Origin: Bacteroides acidifaciens
GTDB taxonomy: Bacteria; Bacteroidota; Bacteroidia; Bacteroidales; Bacteroidaceae
DNA: 64,000 nt
Direction: 5' to 3'
Assembly (NCBI RefSeq): GCF_024623065.1
Contig: NZ_JANJZR010000001.1
Coordinates: 103,026-167,025, forward strand
Under the pieces are notes generated by a model. That model made no database searches, was not told where the DNA came from, and worked only from the letters and a program-made list of their open reading frames with translations. Positions within the stretch are counted from its first letter, which is position 1. Every line of letters begins with the position of its first letter. The translations under genes were made by a program, and so were the position numbers. Positions 1 through 9,433 of the stretch are shown piece by piece.

Positions 1-345
1 CTGATTGTAGAGTTCGCCCTCGACCGTCGTAAGATGGGCATGAGCATCACATGGGCAGCTGTATTGGGTGCCGGTGCCCGTCTCCGTCCTATCTTGATGA
101 CATCATTGGCGATGGTAGTCGGACTGCTTCCGTTGATGTTTGCCTTCGGCGTAGGTGCTCATGGTAACCGCACACTGGGTACGGCTTCTATCGGTGGTAT
201 GTTAGTCGGCATGATTTGTCAGATTTTCATCGTTCCTGTCCTGTTCGTAATCTTCCAGTACCTGCAAGAGAAGGTGAAACCGATGGAATGGGAGGATATT
301 GACAATACGGACGCCGTAACTGAGATTGAACAATACGCTAAATAA
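1..345 (+). CDS. RND efflux permease, C-terminal fragment (AcrB/MexB family)
   Basis: The reading frame is open from base 1, so this is the last 114 codons of a gene starting outside the window. Residues such as LIVEFALDRRK and GAGARLRPILMTSLAMVVG match the conserved C-terminal transmembrane segments of hydrophobe/amphiphile efflux RND pumps, which drive drug or solute export across the inner membrane with proton influx. A terminal hydrophobic segment (GMLVGMICQIFIVPVLFVIF) is followed by a short acidic cytoplasmic tail. The stop codon overlaps the start of the downstream outer-membrane channel gene by one base (TAATG), so the two are translationally coupled in one tripartite efflux operon. 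The adaptor gene is presumably upstream, outside the window. Family assignment is firm; the substrate is unknown. Confidence 0.93.
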   Translation: MIVEFALDRRKMGMSITWAAVLGAGARLRPILMTSLAMVVGLLPLMFAFGVGAHGNRTLGTASIGGMLVGMICQIFIVPVLFVIFQYLQEKVKPMEWEDIDNTDAVTEIEQYAK

Positions 346-1748
346 TGAAATTCGATATGAAGAAACAGATTCTATATATGTTGTGCGCAACTGCTCTCCT
401 GAGTAGTTGCCACATCTATAAGTCGTATGACAGACCCGAAGATATTACCACTTCCGGACTGTATCGTGACCCGATGGCGGATAATGATACACTGGTTTCG
501 GATACCGCCAACTTCGGTAACCTGCCGTGGAGAGAAGTCTTCACCGACCCACAGCTACAGTCTCTCATCGAAGCGGGACTGAAACAAAACACCGACCTCT
601 TGTCCGCTGCCCAGAATGTAAAAGCGGCAGAAGCATCTCTGATGTCGGCACGCCTGGCTTATGCTCCGTCATTGGGACTGTCTCCGCAAGGAACAATCAG
701 CAGCTTTGACAAGAACGCAGCTACAAAAACTTACTCGCTGCCTGTAACTGCCAGTTGGCAAGTCGATTTGTTCGGTCAGTTGCTGAACTCCAAACGAAAT
801 GCACAAGTTACCCTGAAGCAAGTAAAGGCTTACCGCCAAGCAGTGCAGACGCAAGTTATCTCCAATATTGCCAACATGTATTATACATTAATGATGTTGG
901 ACCGCCAGTTGGAAATAACCAAAGCTACGGCTGAAATTCTGAAACAGAACGCTGAAACGATGGAAGCGATGAAAGACGCTGCCATGTACAATATTAATTC
1001 GGCAGGAGTTGAACAAAGTAAGGCTGCTTATGCTCAGGTACTTGCCAGTATCCCTGATATCGAACAGAGTATCCGTGAAACTGAAAATGCCCTGTCTACT
1101 TTCTTGGGAGAGGCTCCCCACTCCATCAAACGCGGCGTGCTGGAAGCACAAGTACTCCCGACCGAACTTTCCGCAGGCGTACCTATCCAGTTGCTGTCCA
1201 ACCGTCCGGACGTAAAAGCAGCCGAAATGGCTTTGGCAAGTTGCTATTATAATACCAACTCGGCACGTGCCGCTTTCTATCCGCAAATCACGCTCAGCGG
1301 TTCGGCAGGATGGACAAACAGCGCCGGAAGTGCAATTATCAACCCGGGCAAGTTATTGGCTTCCGCCATTGGCTCTCTGACTCAGCCGCTTTTCTACCGC
1401 GGACAGAATATCGCCCGTCTGAAAGCTGCCAAAGCTCAGGAAGAAACTGCGAAGTTGGCCTTCCGGCAAAGCTTGTTGAACGCCGGAAGCGAAGTCAGCA
1501 ATGCGCTAAGTTTATACCAAAAGACAAGCGAAAAGGTAGAATCCCGCCGGATGCAGGTAGAATCGGCCAAAAAAGCTTCGGAAGATACAAAAGAATTGTT
1601 TAACTTGGGAACTTCAACCTATCTGGAAGTACTGTCTGCACAACAATCTTACCTGAGCGCGCAGATTTCTCAGGTTTCCGATTGCTTTGACCGGATGCAG
1701 GCCGTCGTAAGCCTTTACCAGGCTTTGGGTGGTGGAAGAGAAGAATAA
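345..1748 (+). CDS. RND efflux outer-membrane lipoprotein (OprM/NodT, TolC-like)
   Basis: This 467-residue protein has the length and layout of the OprM/NodT outer-membrane factors that form the exit duct of tripartite RND pumps. The N-terminus carries a lipoprotein signal ending in LLSSC, so it is probably anchored in the outer membrane. Two internally similar halves rich in long amphipathic helices are visible, with typical motifs such as LLSNRPDVKAAE in the middle and LFNLGTSTYLEVLSAQQSYL near the end. The start at 345 overlaps the permease stop by one base; an in-frame ATG at 357 (MKKQILYML) is an alternative and gives the same lipobox. It is followed after 18 bases by an LpxA-type gene in the same operon. 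Confidence 0.93.
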   Translation: MKFDMKKQILYMLCATALLSSCHIYKSYDRPEDITTSGLYRDPMADNDTLVSDTANFGNLPWREVFTDPQLQSLIEAGLKQNTDLLSAAQNVKAAEASLMSARLAYAPSLGLSPQGTISSFDKNAATKTYSLPVTASWQVDLFGQLLNSKRNAQVTLKQVKAYRQAVQTQVISNIANMYYTLMMLDRQLEITKATAEILKQNAETMEAMKDAAMYNINSAGVEQSKAAYAQVLASIPDIEQSIRETENALSTFLGEAPHSIKRGVLEAQVLPTELSAGVPIQLLSNRPDVKAAEMALASCYYNTNSARAAFYPQITLSGSAGWTNSAGSAIINPGKLLASAIGSLTQPLFYRGQNIARLKAAKAQEETAKLAFRQSLLNAGSEVSNALSLYQKTSEKVESRRMQVESAKKASEDTKELFNLGTSTYLEVLSAQQSYLSAQISQVSDCFDRMQAVVSLYQALGGGREE

Positions 1749-1766
1749 CTTTAAACTTATACTATT

Positions 1767-2537
1767 ATGATTAGTCCGTTAGCTTACGTAGACCCCGAAG
1801 CAAAACTAGGCAAGAATGTTACTGTCCAGCCGTTTGCCTACATCGAAAAGAATGTGGAAATTGGAGATGACTGTGTCATCATGTCTTATGCCAGTATCCT
1901 GCAAGGTACGAAAATGGGAAAAGGAAACAAAGTACATCAGAATGCTGTCCTGGGAGCGGAACCGCAAGACTTTCACTATGCCGGAGAAAAAAGCAGCCTG
2001 ATTATCGGGGACAACAATGATATTCGTGAAAATGTAGTTATCAGCCGTGCTACCTTTGCCGGCAATGCTACCAGAATAGGAAATGGCAACTACCTGATGG
2101 ACAAAGTACATCTTTGTCATGACGTACAGATAAACAACAACTGCGTAGTAGGTATCGGTACCACTATCGCAGGAGAATGCACATTAGACGATTGCGTTAT
2201 CCTGAGCGGCAATGTCACCTTGCATCAATACTGCCACATCGGCAGCTGGACGCTTGTACAAAGCGGATGCCGTATCTCCAAGGATGTGCCGCCATATGTC
2301 ATCATGTCGGGAAACCCGGTGGCATATCATGGAGTGAATGCCGTAGTCCTGTCACAACACCGCAACACGTCGGAAAGAATTCTCCGCCACATCGCCAATG
2401 CTTACCGCTTGATTTATCAAGGCAACTTCAGCGTTCAGGATGCAGTACAGAAGATTATCGACCAAGTGCCGATGAGCGAGGAAATCGAAACAATCGTAAA
2501 CTTCGTGAAAGGCTCGGAAAGAGGTATTGTGAAGTAA
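1767..2537 (+). CDS. lpxA: LpxA-type UDP-GlcNAc O-acyltransferase
   Basis: This 256-residue protein shows left-handed beta-helix hexapeptide repeats through about residue 190 and a helical C-terminal tail, as in LpxA. LpxA transfers a hydroxyacyl chain from acyl-ACP to O3 of UDP-GlcNAc, the first step of lipid A synthesis. Residues H115 and H118 (KVHLCHDV) align with His122 and the catalytic His125 of E. coli LpxA, so it looks active. Most Bacteroides genomes carry the main lpxA beside lpxD and the lpxC-fabZ fusion. Here it instead follows an RND efflux operon with an 18-base gap, so it may be a second copy; this cannot be decided from the window. A strong hairpin terminator follows. Confidence 0.85.
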   Translation: MISPLAYVDPEAKLGKNVTVQPFAYIEKNVEIGDDCVIMSYASILQGTKMGKGNKVHQNAVLGAEPQDFHYAGEKSSLIIGDNNDIRENVVISRATFAGNATRIGNGNYLMDKVHLCHDVQINNNCVVGIGTTIAGECTLDDCVILSGNVTLHQYCHIGSWTLVQSGCRISKDVPPYVIMSGNPVAYHGVNAVVLSQHRNTSERILRHIANAYRLIYQGNFSVQDAVQKIIDQVPMSEEIETIVNFVKGSERGIVK

Positions 2538-2561
2538 ATAAAGTGATTTTTATACAAAGGT

Positions 2562-2600
2562 GAGGGTGATGCAAAAGAAAAGCGTCACCCTTCTTTTTTT
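2562..2600 (+). terminator. Rho-independent terminator after lpxA
   Basis: AGGGTGATGC at 2563-2572 pairs with GCGTCACCCT at 2582-2591 (ten pairs, one G-T wobble) around a 9-base A-rich loop. A T-tract follows at 2592-2600. It closes the efflux/lpxA operon on the + strand. Confidence 0.85.
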
Positions 2601-2675
2601 GCAGATGGATGACACCGTATCATTATATTCCTTTATATTCGGGCAATCGTTTATATTCTTACCAGAAGGCAGAGA

Positions 2676-3317
2676 TTATTCAAACTCCAGTGTACCGAAG
2701 AAATCGGGACGGTGGAAGTCCGGTTTCTCTATTTCTATCGGATTCCATGAAAGGAAATGGGGAGTTTGCAATTCATCGCCACATTTGTAAAAATTGGCTT
2801 TCAGTTCCTTACCATCAAGCGAATCGATCTGATGCTTGAAGAATACAGCGTAAGGGACAATCAAGGCAACTTCCCAGTCAGTCTCTTCAACACGCTCTTC
2901 AAAAGGCGTATTGCCCAGGCTTGACCACCGCTGCACAAGAGCTGTCACGTCTTTCGGAGCATGTTCGCGACCGTTGCGGGCAGGTCCGGCACCAATCAGA
3001 ATCGTTCCGATACAGTTGCACTCTATATTATAATAGATTCCGTCGCCGGCCGGTATAGAGAAGAATTCCACACAGGAATCTGTCCATACAGAACCGTTAT
3101 CTTCGCCATAGCGGGCACGCACACTCTCTTCTTTTACTTTAAAATGCAATAAAATAGAGTCCTTCGTGTGAGCTATGCGAAAAATTACTTTGGGTTTGTA
3201 AGGATATTCAGCCCAGTTGACACACTGGATAGGCTGAAAATCTATTTTCTCTTCATCGAATAATTTAGGAAGCGAGCAAGCTTCCACGTTAGCCGCACTA
3301 ATTTTCTTTACTTTCAT
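2676..3317 (-). CDS. CBM9-like carbohydrate-binding protein
   Basis: This protein of about 213 residues resembles the stand-alone family-9-like carbohydrate-binding (CBM9-like) proteins of Bacteroides. The core has the characteristic beta-sandwich motifs YKPKVIFRIAHTKDSILLHF, VWTDSCVEFF, ECNCIGTILIG and a C-terminal FLSWNPIEIEKPDFHRPDFFG. There is no signal peptide, so it may be cytoplasmic. An upstream in-frame ATG at 3341 exists, but it lies inside the probable -7 box at 3339-3346, so the start at 3317 (MKVKKISAANVE) is preferred. It is divergent from the PUL1 regulator, with about 110 bases between them. A role in binding a sugar product is inference only. Confidence 0.75.
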   Translation of the reverse strand: MKVKKISAANVEACSLPKLFDEEKIDFQPIQCVNWAEYPYKPKVIFRIAHTKDSILLHFKVKEESVRARYGEDNGSVWTDSCVEFFSIPAGDGIYYNIECNCIGTILIGAGPARNGREHAPKDVTALVQRWSSLGNTPFEERVEETDWEVALIVPYAVFFKHQIDSLDGKELKANFYKCGDELQTPHFLSWNPIEIEKPDFHRPDFFGTLEFE

Positions 3318-3338
3318 AGTTCTTTCGTTTGAATGATA

Positions 3339-3346
3339 CAAATATA
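3339..3346 (-). promoter_or_regulatory. -7 box (TATATTTG) for the CBM9-like gene
   Basis: Read on the minus strand, this is TATATTTG, a full match to the Bacteroides -7 consensus TAnnTTTG. It lies 22 bases upstream of the ATG at 3317. No clear -33 TTTG was found. Confidence 0.5.
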
Positions 3347-3390
3347 GTTACTTTCTTCTAATAAGGTTCACAGAAATGAAATAAAAACGA

Positions 3391-3398
3391 TATATTTG
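3391..3398 (+). promoter_or_regulatory. -7 box (TATATTTG) for the PUL1 sensor/regulator
   Basis: TATATTTG matches the Bacteroides -7 consensus and lies about 30 bases upstream of the GTG start of the hybrid sensor gene. The -33 element is not obvious. Confidence 0.5.
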
Positions 3399-3428
3399 CC
3401 AATAGTAATACCTTAAAAGAACGAATTA

Positions 3429-6400
3429 GTGAGAAAAATTATCCTTTTATTTCTGCTATTTTTAAGCGTAACCACCGTCCACACACTAGGTCAAAACATT
3501 ACTTTCAGCCATTTGACCACAGATGACGGACTTTCACAATTCTCTGTCAACAGTTTATATATCGACGAACGGGGAATTATATGGATTGGAACGCGCGAGG
3601 GACTAAACCAGTATAACGGTAACGACATTAAAAGTTTTAAACTTAACAAAAACGACCCGAACAGCCTGTTCAGCAATACAGTGCTGCGCATCACCGGAAA
3701 CAAAAACGGAAAAGTATATCTGCTCTGTACTGACGGTGTGGCAGAGTTCGATTTGACTACCCAGCGATTCAAGACATTGCTTCAGGGCAACGTGGACGCT
3801 ATTTACTACAATGAGAAATTGTATATCGGCAAGAGGGAAGAAATATTTGTGTACAACGAGAGTACAGGCAACTTCGACCTTTTCTATCACCTTGCGGGAA
3901 AAAACATCACCTTATCCTGCCTTCATCTGGATGGGAAAAAGAATCTTTGGATGGGAACCACCAGCAATGGCGTTTACTGCCTTTCGGAGAGTAAAGCTAT
4001 TTCGCAACCTGTCACGAAAGGGAATATCACCAGTATCTATGAGGATTCTTCAAAAGAATTATGGATAGGCAGCTGGGAGGAAGGACTCTACCACATAAAG
4101 ACGGACGGTTTCATCGAGAATATCCGTCATGAACCGGGAAAGGCGAATAGTCTCTGTTCCAACTTCGTAAGAAGTTGTTGTGAAGACAATTCAGGCAATT
4201 TATGGATAGGAACGTTCCACGGACTGAACCGCTACGAGAAAAGTACAGGCAATTTCCAACTTTATATGGCTGATGCCGGTAAACCGGACGAACTCACCCA
4301 CTCTTCCATTTGGTGTATTGTCAAGGACGGGCAAGGCACCCTTTGGCTAGGGACTTACTTCGGCGGAGTCAATTACTTCAATCCTGAGTATGAAATCTAC
4401 ACCCGCTACAAAGTGGGAGACACCGAGAAAGAAGGCCTGAGCAGCCCCATCGTCGGAAGAATGACAGAAGACAAAGATGGCAACCTGTGGATTTGTACTG
4501 AAGGGGGTGGTGTAAATGTATACAACCGCAAAGACAACACATACCGGTGGTATCGCCACGAAGAAGGAAAGAACAGCATTTCGCACAACAATGTAAAAGC
4601 AATCTATTACGACCAGGCTAATGAAATCATGTGGATTGGCACGCATCTTGGCGGATTGAATAAGCTCGACCTACGGACGAACCGTTTCACAGCCTACCGC
4701 ATGAAAGCGGGCGACCCTACTTCGTTGCCATCGGATATTGTGCGTGACATTGTACCGTATAAGGACAAACTGGTTATCGCCACACAGAACGGTGTCACCT
4801 TGTTCGACCCGGCAGCAGGCACTTGCCGGCAACTCTTCAAGGAAACTAAAGCTGGAAGAGACATCGGCATGGTAGCAAGCCTCTGTTTCGACAAAGACGG
4901 CACGTTATGGATTGCAGCTACCAGAGAAGGAGTTTATTCCTACCGCTTCGATACCAATACGCTCACCAATTATGCGCATAACCCGGCTATCCCCAATAGC
5001 CTCAGCAACAACAATATCAACAATATCATGCAGGATAGCAACGGGAACTTATGGTTCTCGACCTCCGGCAGCGGACTGGACCGTTACCGCAAAGAGAGCA
5101 ATGATTTCGAGAACTTCGATATGCAGAAAGACGGTCTGTCAAGCGATTGTATTTACGAAGTGCTCGAATCCTCCATCAAGAAAGGAGACTTGCTATTGAT
5201 TACCAATCAAGGATTCTCGCAGTTCGACTATCCAAGCAAGAAGTTCTACAATTACGGTACGGAAAACGGATTCCCACTGACTGCCGTCAATGAAAACGCA
5301 CTGTTCGTCACGCACGATGGAGAAGTATTTCTGGGTGGTATTCAGGGAATGATTTCTTTCTGGGAAAAGAAACTGCATTTTACCCCGAAATCTTATAATA
5401 TCATCCTTTCCCGCCTGCTGGTCAATGGAAAGGAAGTTATCCCCGGAGACGAAACCGGAATCTTGAGCCGATCTATCTGCCACACACCTGAGATTAGCCT
5501 AAAAGCGAACCAGTCGATGTTTACCATTGAATATGCCACTTCCAACTTTATCCCTGCCAACAGGGATGAGATTCTCTATCGCCTGGAAGGTTTCTCGAAC
5601 GAATGGAACCATACATACCGCAAGCAGACGCTCATCACTTATACAAATCTGAATCCGGGCAAGTACACGCTTGTCATCAAGTCACAACGGGACGGAATCA
5701 AAGAAGCCAGACTTCTCGTTATTGTACTTCCACCGTGGTATGAGACATGGTGGGCTTACTTGATTTATACCATTGTCACCATCAGCCTGTTATGGTTTCT
5801 CATCCAGAATTATAATTCGCGAATCAAGCTCCGCGAGTCTTTGAAATATGAGAAGAAGCATATAGAAGACCTGGAAGCATTGAACCAGTCGAAACTGCGT
5901 TTCTTTACAAACATCTCACATGAATTCCGCACTCCGCTAACGCTTATCGTGGGACAGGTGGAAACTTTGCTGCAAGTACAGACATTCACTCCTAACATAT
6001 ATAATAAGGTATTGGGAATCTACAAGAACAGTATCCAACTGCGTGAACTGATTACGGAACTGCTCGATTTCCGCAAACAGGAACAGGGGCATATGAAGAT
6101 AAAGGTAAGCAAGCACAACCTCGTGGATTTCCTGTATGAGAATTATCTGCTTTTCCTCGAATACGCCAGCAGCAAGCAGATTAGTTTCAAGTTCAACAAG
6201 CAGAAAGATGACATTGAAGTCTGGTATGACCAGAAGCAGATGCAGAAGGTCATCAACAATCTATTGTCTAATGCATTGAAACATACGAAAGCGGAAGATA
6301 CTATTTCCATCAACGTTTCGCAGGAGCAAGACCATGCCATTATCGAAATAAAAGATACCGGTACGGGTATCGCTGCTGCGGAAATTGATAAAATCTTCGA

Positions 6401-7484
6401 CCGGTTCTATCAGACCGAGCTGCTGAACTCACTGAATACCGGAGCCGGAACAGGTATCGGACTGGCTCTGACAAAAGGTATCATCGAGCTTCACCACGGC
6501 ACCATCCGTGTGGAAAGCGAACCGGGCAAAGGGAGCAGTTTTATTATCACCCTCAAACTAGGCAAACAACACTTTGCCGAGGAACAGACAGCGCAAAACG
6601 ATATGGATACCGCCATTCAGGAAACGGAAACTTTTGTGCCTTCAGCAGAAATATTACCGGAATCGGAATGGAAAGAGGAAGACAACAAACGGATTGAAGA
6701 TGCCAAGATGCTGATTGTGGAAGATAACGAATCCATCAAGCAGATGTTAGTCGGTATTTTCGAGACATTCTATCAGGTCAGTACGGCTTCCGACGGAGAA
6801 GAGGCGTTGGAAATGATACGGAAAGATATGCCGGACATTATTTTAAGTGATGTCGTGATGCCGCGTATGTCCGGCACGGAACTGTGTAAACAGATTAAGA
6901 CAGATTTCAATACGTGCCATATTCCGGTTGTGCTGCTGACAGCACGTACTGCGATAGAGCACAATATTGAAGGATTGAAAATCGGTGCGGACGATTACAT
7001 CACCAAACCGTTTAATACCAATCTTCTGATTTCCCGGTGCAATAATCTGGTGAACTCCCGTCGGCTGCTACAAGAGAAATTCAGTAAACAACCGCAGGCT
7101 TTCGCCCAAATGCTGGCTACCAATCCGATGGATAAAGAGATGCTGGACCGTGCGATGGCTATTATCGAACAGCATCTGGATAATACGGACTTCAACGTCA
7201 ATATCTTCGCCCGCGAAATGGGCATGGCACGTACGAACCTGTTTACCAAATTAAAAGCAGTCACAGGACAGACACCGAATGACTTTATCCTGAGCATACG
7301 TCTCAAAAAAGGAGCTGTTATGCTACGGAATAATCCGGAGCTGAATATCACGGAGATTTCCGACCGAATCGGATTCTCTTCTTCACGCTATTTCAGCAAG
7401 TGTTTCAAGGAGATTTATCATGTCAGTCCGCTGGCTTACCGCAAGGGAGAAGAAAAGGAAGAAGGAGAAGAAGAAACAGACTAA
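3429..7484 (+). CDS. Hybrid two-component system sensor/regulator of PUL1
   Basis: This 1351-residue protein combines sensor kinase and transcription factor in one chain, the usual regulator of Bacteroides PULs. In order it has a signal peptide (about 1-22), two seven-bladed propellers of Reg_prop repeats (motifs such as GIIWIGTREGLNQY and NLWIGTFHGLNRY) to about residue 690, a Y_Y_Y domain (about 695-755), one transmembrane helix (about 772-792), HisKA with phospho-acceptor H831 (ISHEFRTPLT), HATPase with a GTGIGLAL loop, a receiver domain with D1141 (ILSDVVMP), and an AraC-type helix-turn-helix (about 1240-1340). The start codon is GTG. The periplasmic part normally binds an oligosaccharide from the target glycan; here the neighbours suggest a glycosaminoglycan disaccharide. 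It should activate the operon starting with sulfatase and SusC. Confidence 0.96.
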   Translation: MRKIILLFLLFLSVTTVHTLGQNITFSHLTTDDGLSQFSVNSLYIDERGIIWIGTREGLNQYNGNDIKSFKLNKNDPNSLFSNTVLRITGNKNGKVYLLCTDGVAEFDLTTQRFKTLLQGNVDAIYYNEKLYIGKREEIFVYNESTGNFDLFYHLAGKNITLSCLHLDGKKNLWMGTTSNGVYCLSESKAISQPVTKGNITSIYEDSSKELWIGSWEEGLYHIKTDGFIENIRHEPGKANSLCSNFVRSCCEDNSGNLWIGTFHGLNRYEKSTGNFQLYMADAGKPDELTHSSIWCIVKDGQGTLWLGTYFGGVNYFNPEYEIYTRYKVGDTEKEGLSSPIVGRMTEDKDGNLWICTEGGGVNVYNRKDNTYRWYRHEEGKNSISHNNVKAIYYDQANEIMWIGTHLGGLNKLDLRTNRFTAYRMKAGDPTSLPSDIVRDIVPYKDKLVIATQNGVTLFDPAAGTCRQLFKETKAGRDIGMVASLCFDKDGTLWIAATREGVYSYRFDTNTLTNYAHNPAIPNSLSNNNINNIMQDSNGNLWFSTSGSGLDRYRKESNDFENFDMQKDGLSSDCIYEVLESSIKKGDLLLITNQGFSQFDYPSKKFYNYGTENGFPLTAVNENALFVTHDGEVFLGGIQGMISFWEKKLHFTPKSYNIILSRLLVNGKEVIPGDETGILSRSICHTPEISLKANQSMFTIEYATSNFIPANRDEILYRLEGFSNEWNHTYRKQTLITYTNLNPGKYTLVIKSQRDGIKEARLLVIVLPPWYETWWAYLIYTIVTISLLWFLIQNYNSRIKLRESLKYEKKHIEDLEALNQSKLRFFTNISHEFRTPLTLIVGQVETLLQVQTFTPNIYNKVLGIYKNSIQLRELITELLDFRKQEQGHMKIKVSKHNLVDFLYENYLLFLEYASSKQISFKFNKQKDDIEVWYDQKQMQKVINNLLSNALKHTKAEDTISINVSQEQDHAIIEIKDTGTGIAAAEIDKIFDRFYQTELLNSLNTGAGTGIGLALTKGIIELHHGTIRVESEPGKGSSFIITLKLGKQHFAEEQTAQNDMDTAIQETETFVPSAEILPESEWKEEDNKRIEDAKMLIVEDNESIKQMLVGIFETFYQVSTASDGEEALEMIRKDMPDIILSDVVMPRMSGTELCKQIKTDFNTCHIPVVLLTARTAIEHNIEGLKIGADDYITKPFNTNLLISRCNNLVNSRRLLQEKFSKQPQAFAQMLATNPMDKEMLDRAMAIIEQHLDNTDFNVNIFAREMGMARTNLFTKLKAVTGQTPNDFILSIRLKKGAVMLRNNPELNITEISDRIGFSSSRYFSKCFKEIYHVSPLAYRKGEEKEEGEEETD

Positions 7485-7553
7485 TAGCAGCCATTATCGG
7501 GAAAGCCTATAGTAAATAATCGGACACTGCCGTGCCGGGAGAATATCACCTCG

Positions 7554-7630
7554 TTGGCACAGTAGTGACATCGTAGTGGCACGCTTGTGCCAACGGGGTG
7601 GCACAACTGTGACAACGTAGTGGCACTAAA
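7554..7630. repeat. Seven-unit array of 11-bp repeats, core GTGgCA
   Basis: The 289-base gap between the sensor gene and the sulfatase gene holds seven successive 11-base units starting at 7554, 7565, 7576, 7587, 7598, 7609 and 7620. The consensus is roughly nGTGgCAnCnn. It contains two 27-base copies (7556-7582 and 7600-7626, 23 of 27 identical) spaced 44 bases apart, that is four units. An inverted pair, CGTTGGCAC at 7552-7560 and GTGCCAACG at 7587-7595, could form a hairpin. The period is close to one DNA turn. The function is unknown. Confidence 0.8.
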
Positions 7631-7731
7631 CCGTTCTGCACTCTTCCGAATCCGGAAAGCGGAACTTCCCCCGATGTACTATTTTATACTTCACTTGTAC
7701 GTTACTGCTCCTTCTTTTTTCTCCAATCGTT

Positions 7732-7739
7732 TATCTTTG
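7732..7739 (+). promoter_or_regulatory. -7 box (TATCTTTG) for the sulfatase/PUL1 operon
   Basis: TATCTTTG matches TAnnTTTG and lies 34 bases upstream of the sulfatase ATG at 7774. It is the first such box after the 11-bp array and probably drives the PUL1 structural genes. Confidence 0.5.
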
Positions 7740-7773
7740 TGCATCTAACATCATTCCCTAAAAATACAGCATT

Positions 7774-9306
7774 ATGAGAAACGTTTCACGTCTACTTCCG
7801 TTATTGCCCGGCATTGCCATGCTGACCGGATGCAACCACGCGGCCCCAAAAAGCAATGGACAAAACAATCAAAAGCCCAACATTATTTATATATTCGCAG
7901 ACGACCTCGGTATCGGCGACCTGAGTTGTTACGGAGCAACTAAAGTAAGCACTCCTAATATCGACCGTCTTGCCGGACAGGGAGTACAGTTTACCAATGC
8001 TTACGCTACCTCAGCTACCAGTACCCCTTCCCGTTTCGGGCTTCTGACCGGCATGTATCCTTGGCGGCAGGAGAACACCGGCATTGCTCCCGGAAACTCG
8101 GAACTTATCATCGACACAGCCTGCGTTACCATGGCTGATATGTTGAAAGATGCCGGATACGCTACCGGAGCAGTGGGCAAATGGCATTTGGGACTCGGCC
8201 CGAAAGGCGGCACTGACTTCAACAGCCAAATCAGTCCGAATGCACAGAGCATCGGCTTCGACTATGAATTTATCATCCCCGCAACCGTAGACCGTGTGCC
8301 TTGTGTTTTTGTAGAAAACGGCTGTGTAGTAGGTCTTGACCCTAACGATCCTATCACTGTCAGCTACGACCATAAGGTAGGCGACTGGCCTACGGGAGAA
8401 GAAAACCCGGAACTTGTGACATTGAAACCCAGCCAAGGGCATAATAATACCATCATTAACGGTATCCCCCGTATCGGCTGGATGACCGGCGGAAAGTCCG
8501 CTCTTTGGAAGGATGAGGACATTGCCGACATCATCACCGATAAAGCCAAGAATTTCATTGCTGCTCACCAAGAAGAACCTTTCTTCTTATATATGGGTAC
8601 GCAAGACGTACATGTCCCCCGTATCCCCCACCCGCGTTTCGCCGGAAAGAGCGGACTCGGAACTCGTGGCGATGTCATCCTGCAACTGGACTGGACCATC
8701 GGAGAAATCATGCATACACTGGACAGCCTCAACATTGCCGATAACACAATCCTTATCTTTACCAGCGACAACGGTCCTGTGATTGACGACGGCTACCAAG
8801 ACCATGCCTACGAGCTGCTCAACGGACATACCCCTATGGGAATCTATCGTGGCGGTAAATACAGCGCTTACGAAGCAGGTACGCGCATTCCGTTCATCGT
8901 ACGCTGGCCAGCCAAGATACAGCCAGCCAAGCAGCAGGCTCTTTTCTCACAAATCGACGTATATGCATCGCTCGCTTCACTCCTGAACCAACCTTTACGG
9001 AAAGGAGCAGCCCCCGACAGCCAGGAACACCTGAATGTGCTTTTAGGCAAAAATAATACAGACCGTGAATACGTCGTTCAGCAGAACCTGAACAACACAC
9101 TCGCCATCGTAAAAGGCCAGTGGAAATACATCGAGCCAAGCGACAGTCCCGCCATCGAGTTCTGGACAAAGATGGAATTAGGAAACGATAAACAACCGCA
9201 ACTCTATGATTTATCGTCCGATCCATCGGAGAAAACGGACGTAGCAAAGCAGTATCCTGATATCGTAAAAGAACTGTCTGCCTTGTTGGAAACCGTAAAA
9301 GAATAA
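7774..9306 (+). CDS. S1-family sulfatase, Ser-type, lipoprotein
   Basis: This 510-residue enzyme of the alkaline-phosphatase-like fold hydrolyses sulfate esters. The N-terminal signal ends in the lipobox MLTGC (Cys20), so it is membrane-anchored, probably facing the periplasm. The active-site signature S83-T-P-S-R87 followed by FGLLTG identifies a Ser-type sulfatase, in which Ser83 must be converted to formylglycine by an anaerobic maturase encoded elsewhere. Metal ligands are visible at D43-D44 (FADDLG) and in TSDNGP; GKWHLG is a further conserved element. It lies between the PUL1 sensor and SusC. In B. thetaiotaomicron, as I recall, a chondroitin sulfatase occupies this position. Subfamily and sulfate position cannot be read from sequence alone. 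Confidence 0.93.
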   Translation: MRNVSRLLPLLPGIAMLTGCNHAAPKSNGQNNQKPNIIYIFADDLGIGDLSCYGATKVSTPNIDRLAGQGVQFTNAYATSATSTPSRFGLLTGMYPWRQENTGIAPGNSELIIDTACVTMADMLKDAGYATGAVGKWHLGLGPKGGTDFNSQISPNAQSIGFDYEFIIPATVDRVPCVFVENGCVVGLDPNDPITVSYDHKVGDWPTGEENPELVTLKPSQGHNNTIINGIPRIGWMTGGKSALWKDEDIADIITDKAKNFIAAHQEEPFFLYMGTQDVHVPRIPHPRFAGKSGLGTRGDVILQLDWTIGEIMHTLDSLNIADNTILIFTSDNGPVIDDGYQDHAYELLNGHTPMGIYRGGKYSAYEAGTRIPFIVRWPAKIQPAKQQALFSQIDVYASLASLLNQPLRKGAAPDSQEHLNVLLGKNNTDREYVVQQNLNNTLAIVKGQWKYIEPSDSPAIEFWTKMELGNDKQPQLYDLSSDPSEKTDVAKQYPDIVKELSALLETVKE

Positions 9307-9433
9307 CAAGAATATGAGAACAGAAAAATTGTATGATTTTGCACCAATCCTGAATAATTCTATCCATATGAGAATATTTAATCAGCCTATATTTGCAACC
9401 GCAGATTCAATAAAATCACTTAATTTTTAATAT

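Noticed and set aside
8011..8571. Open frame of 186 codons on the - strand
   Set aside because: It is antisense to the sulfatase; the product has no signal or domain.
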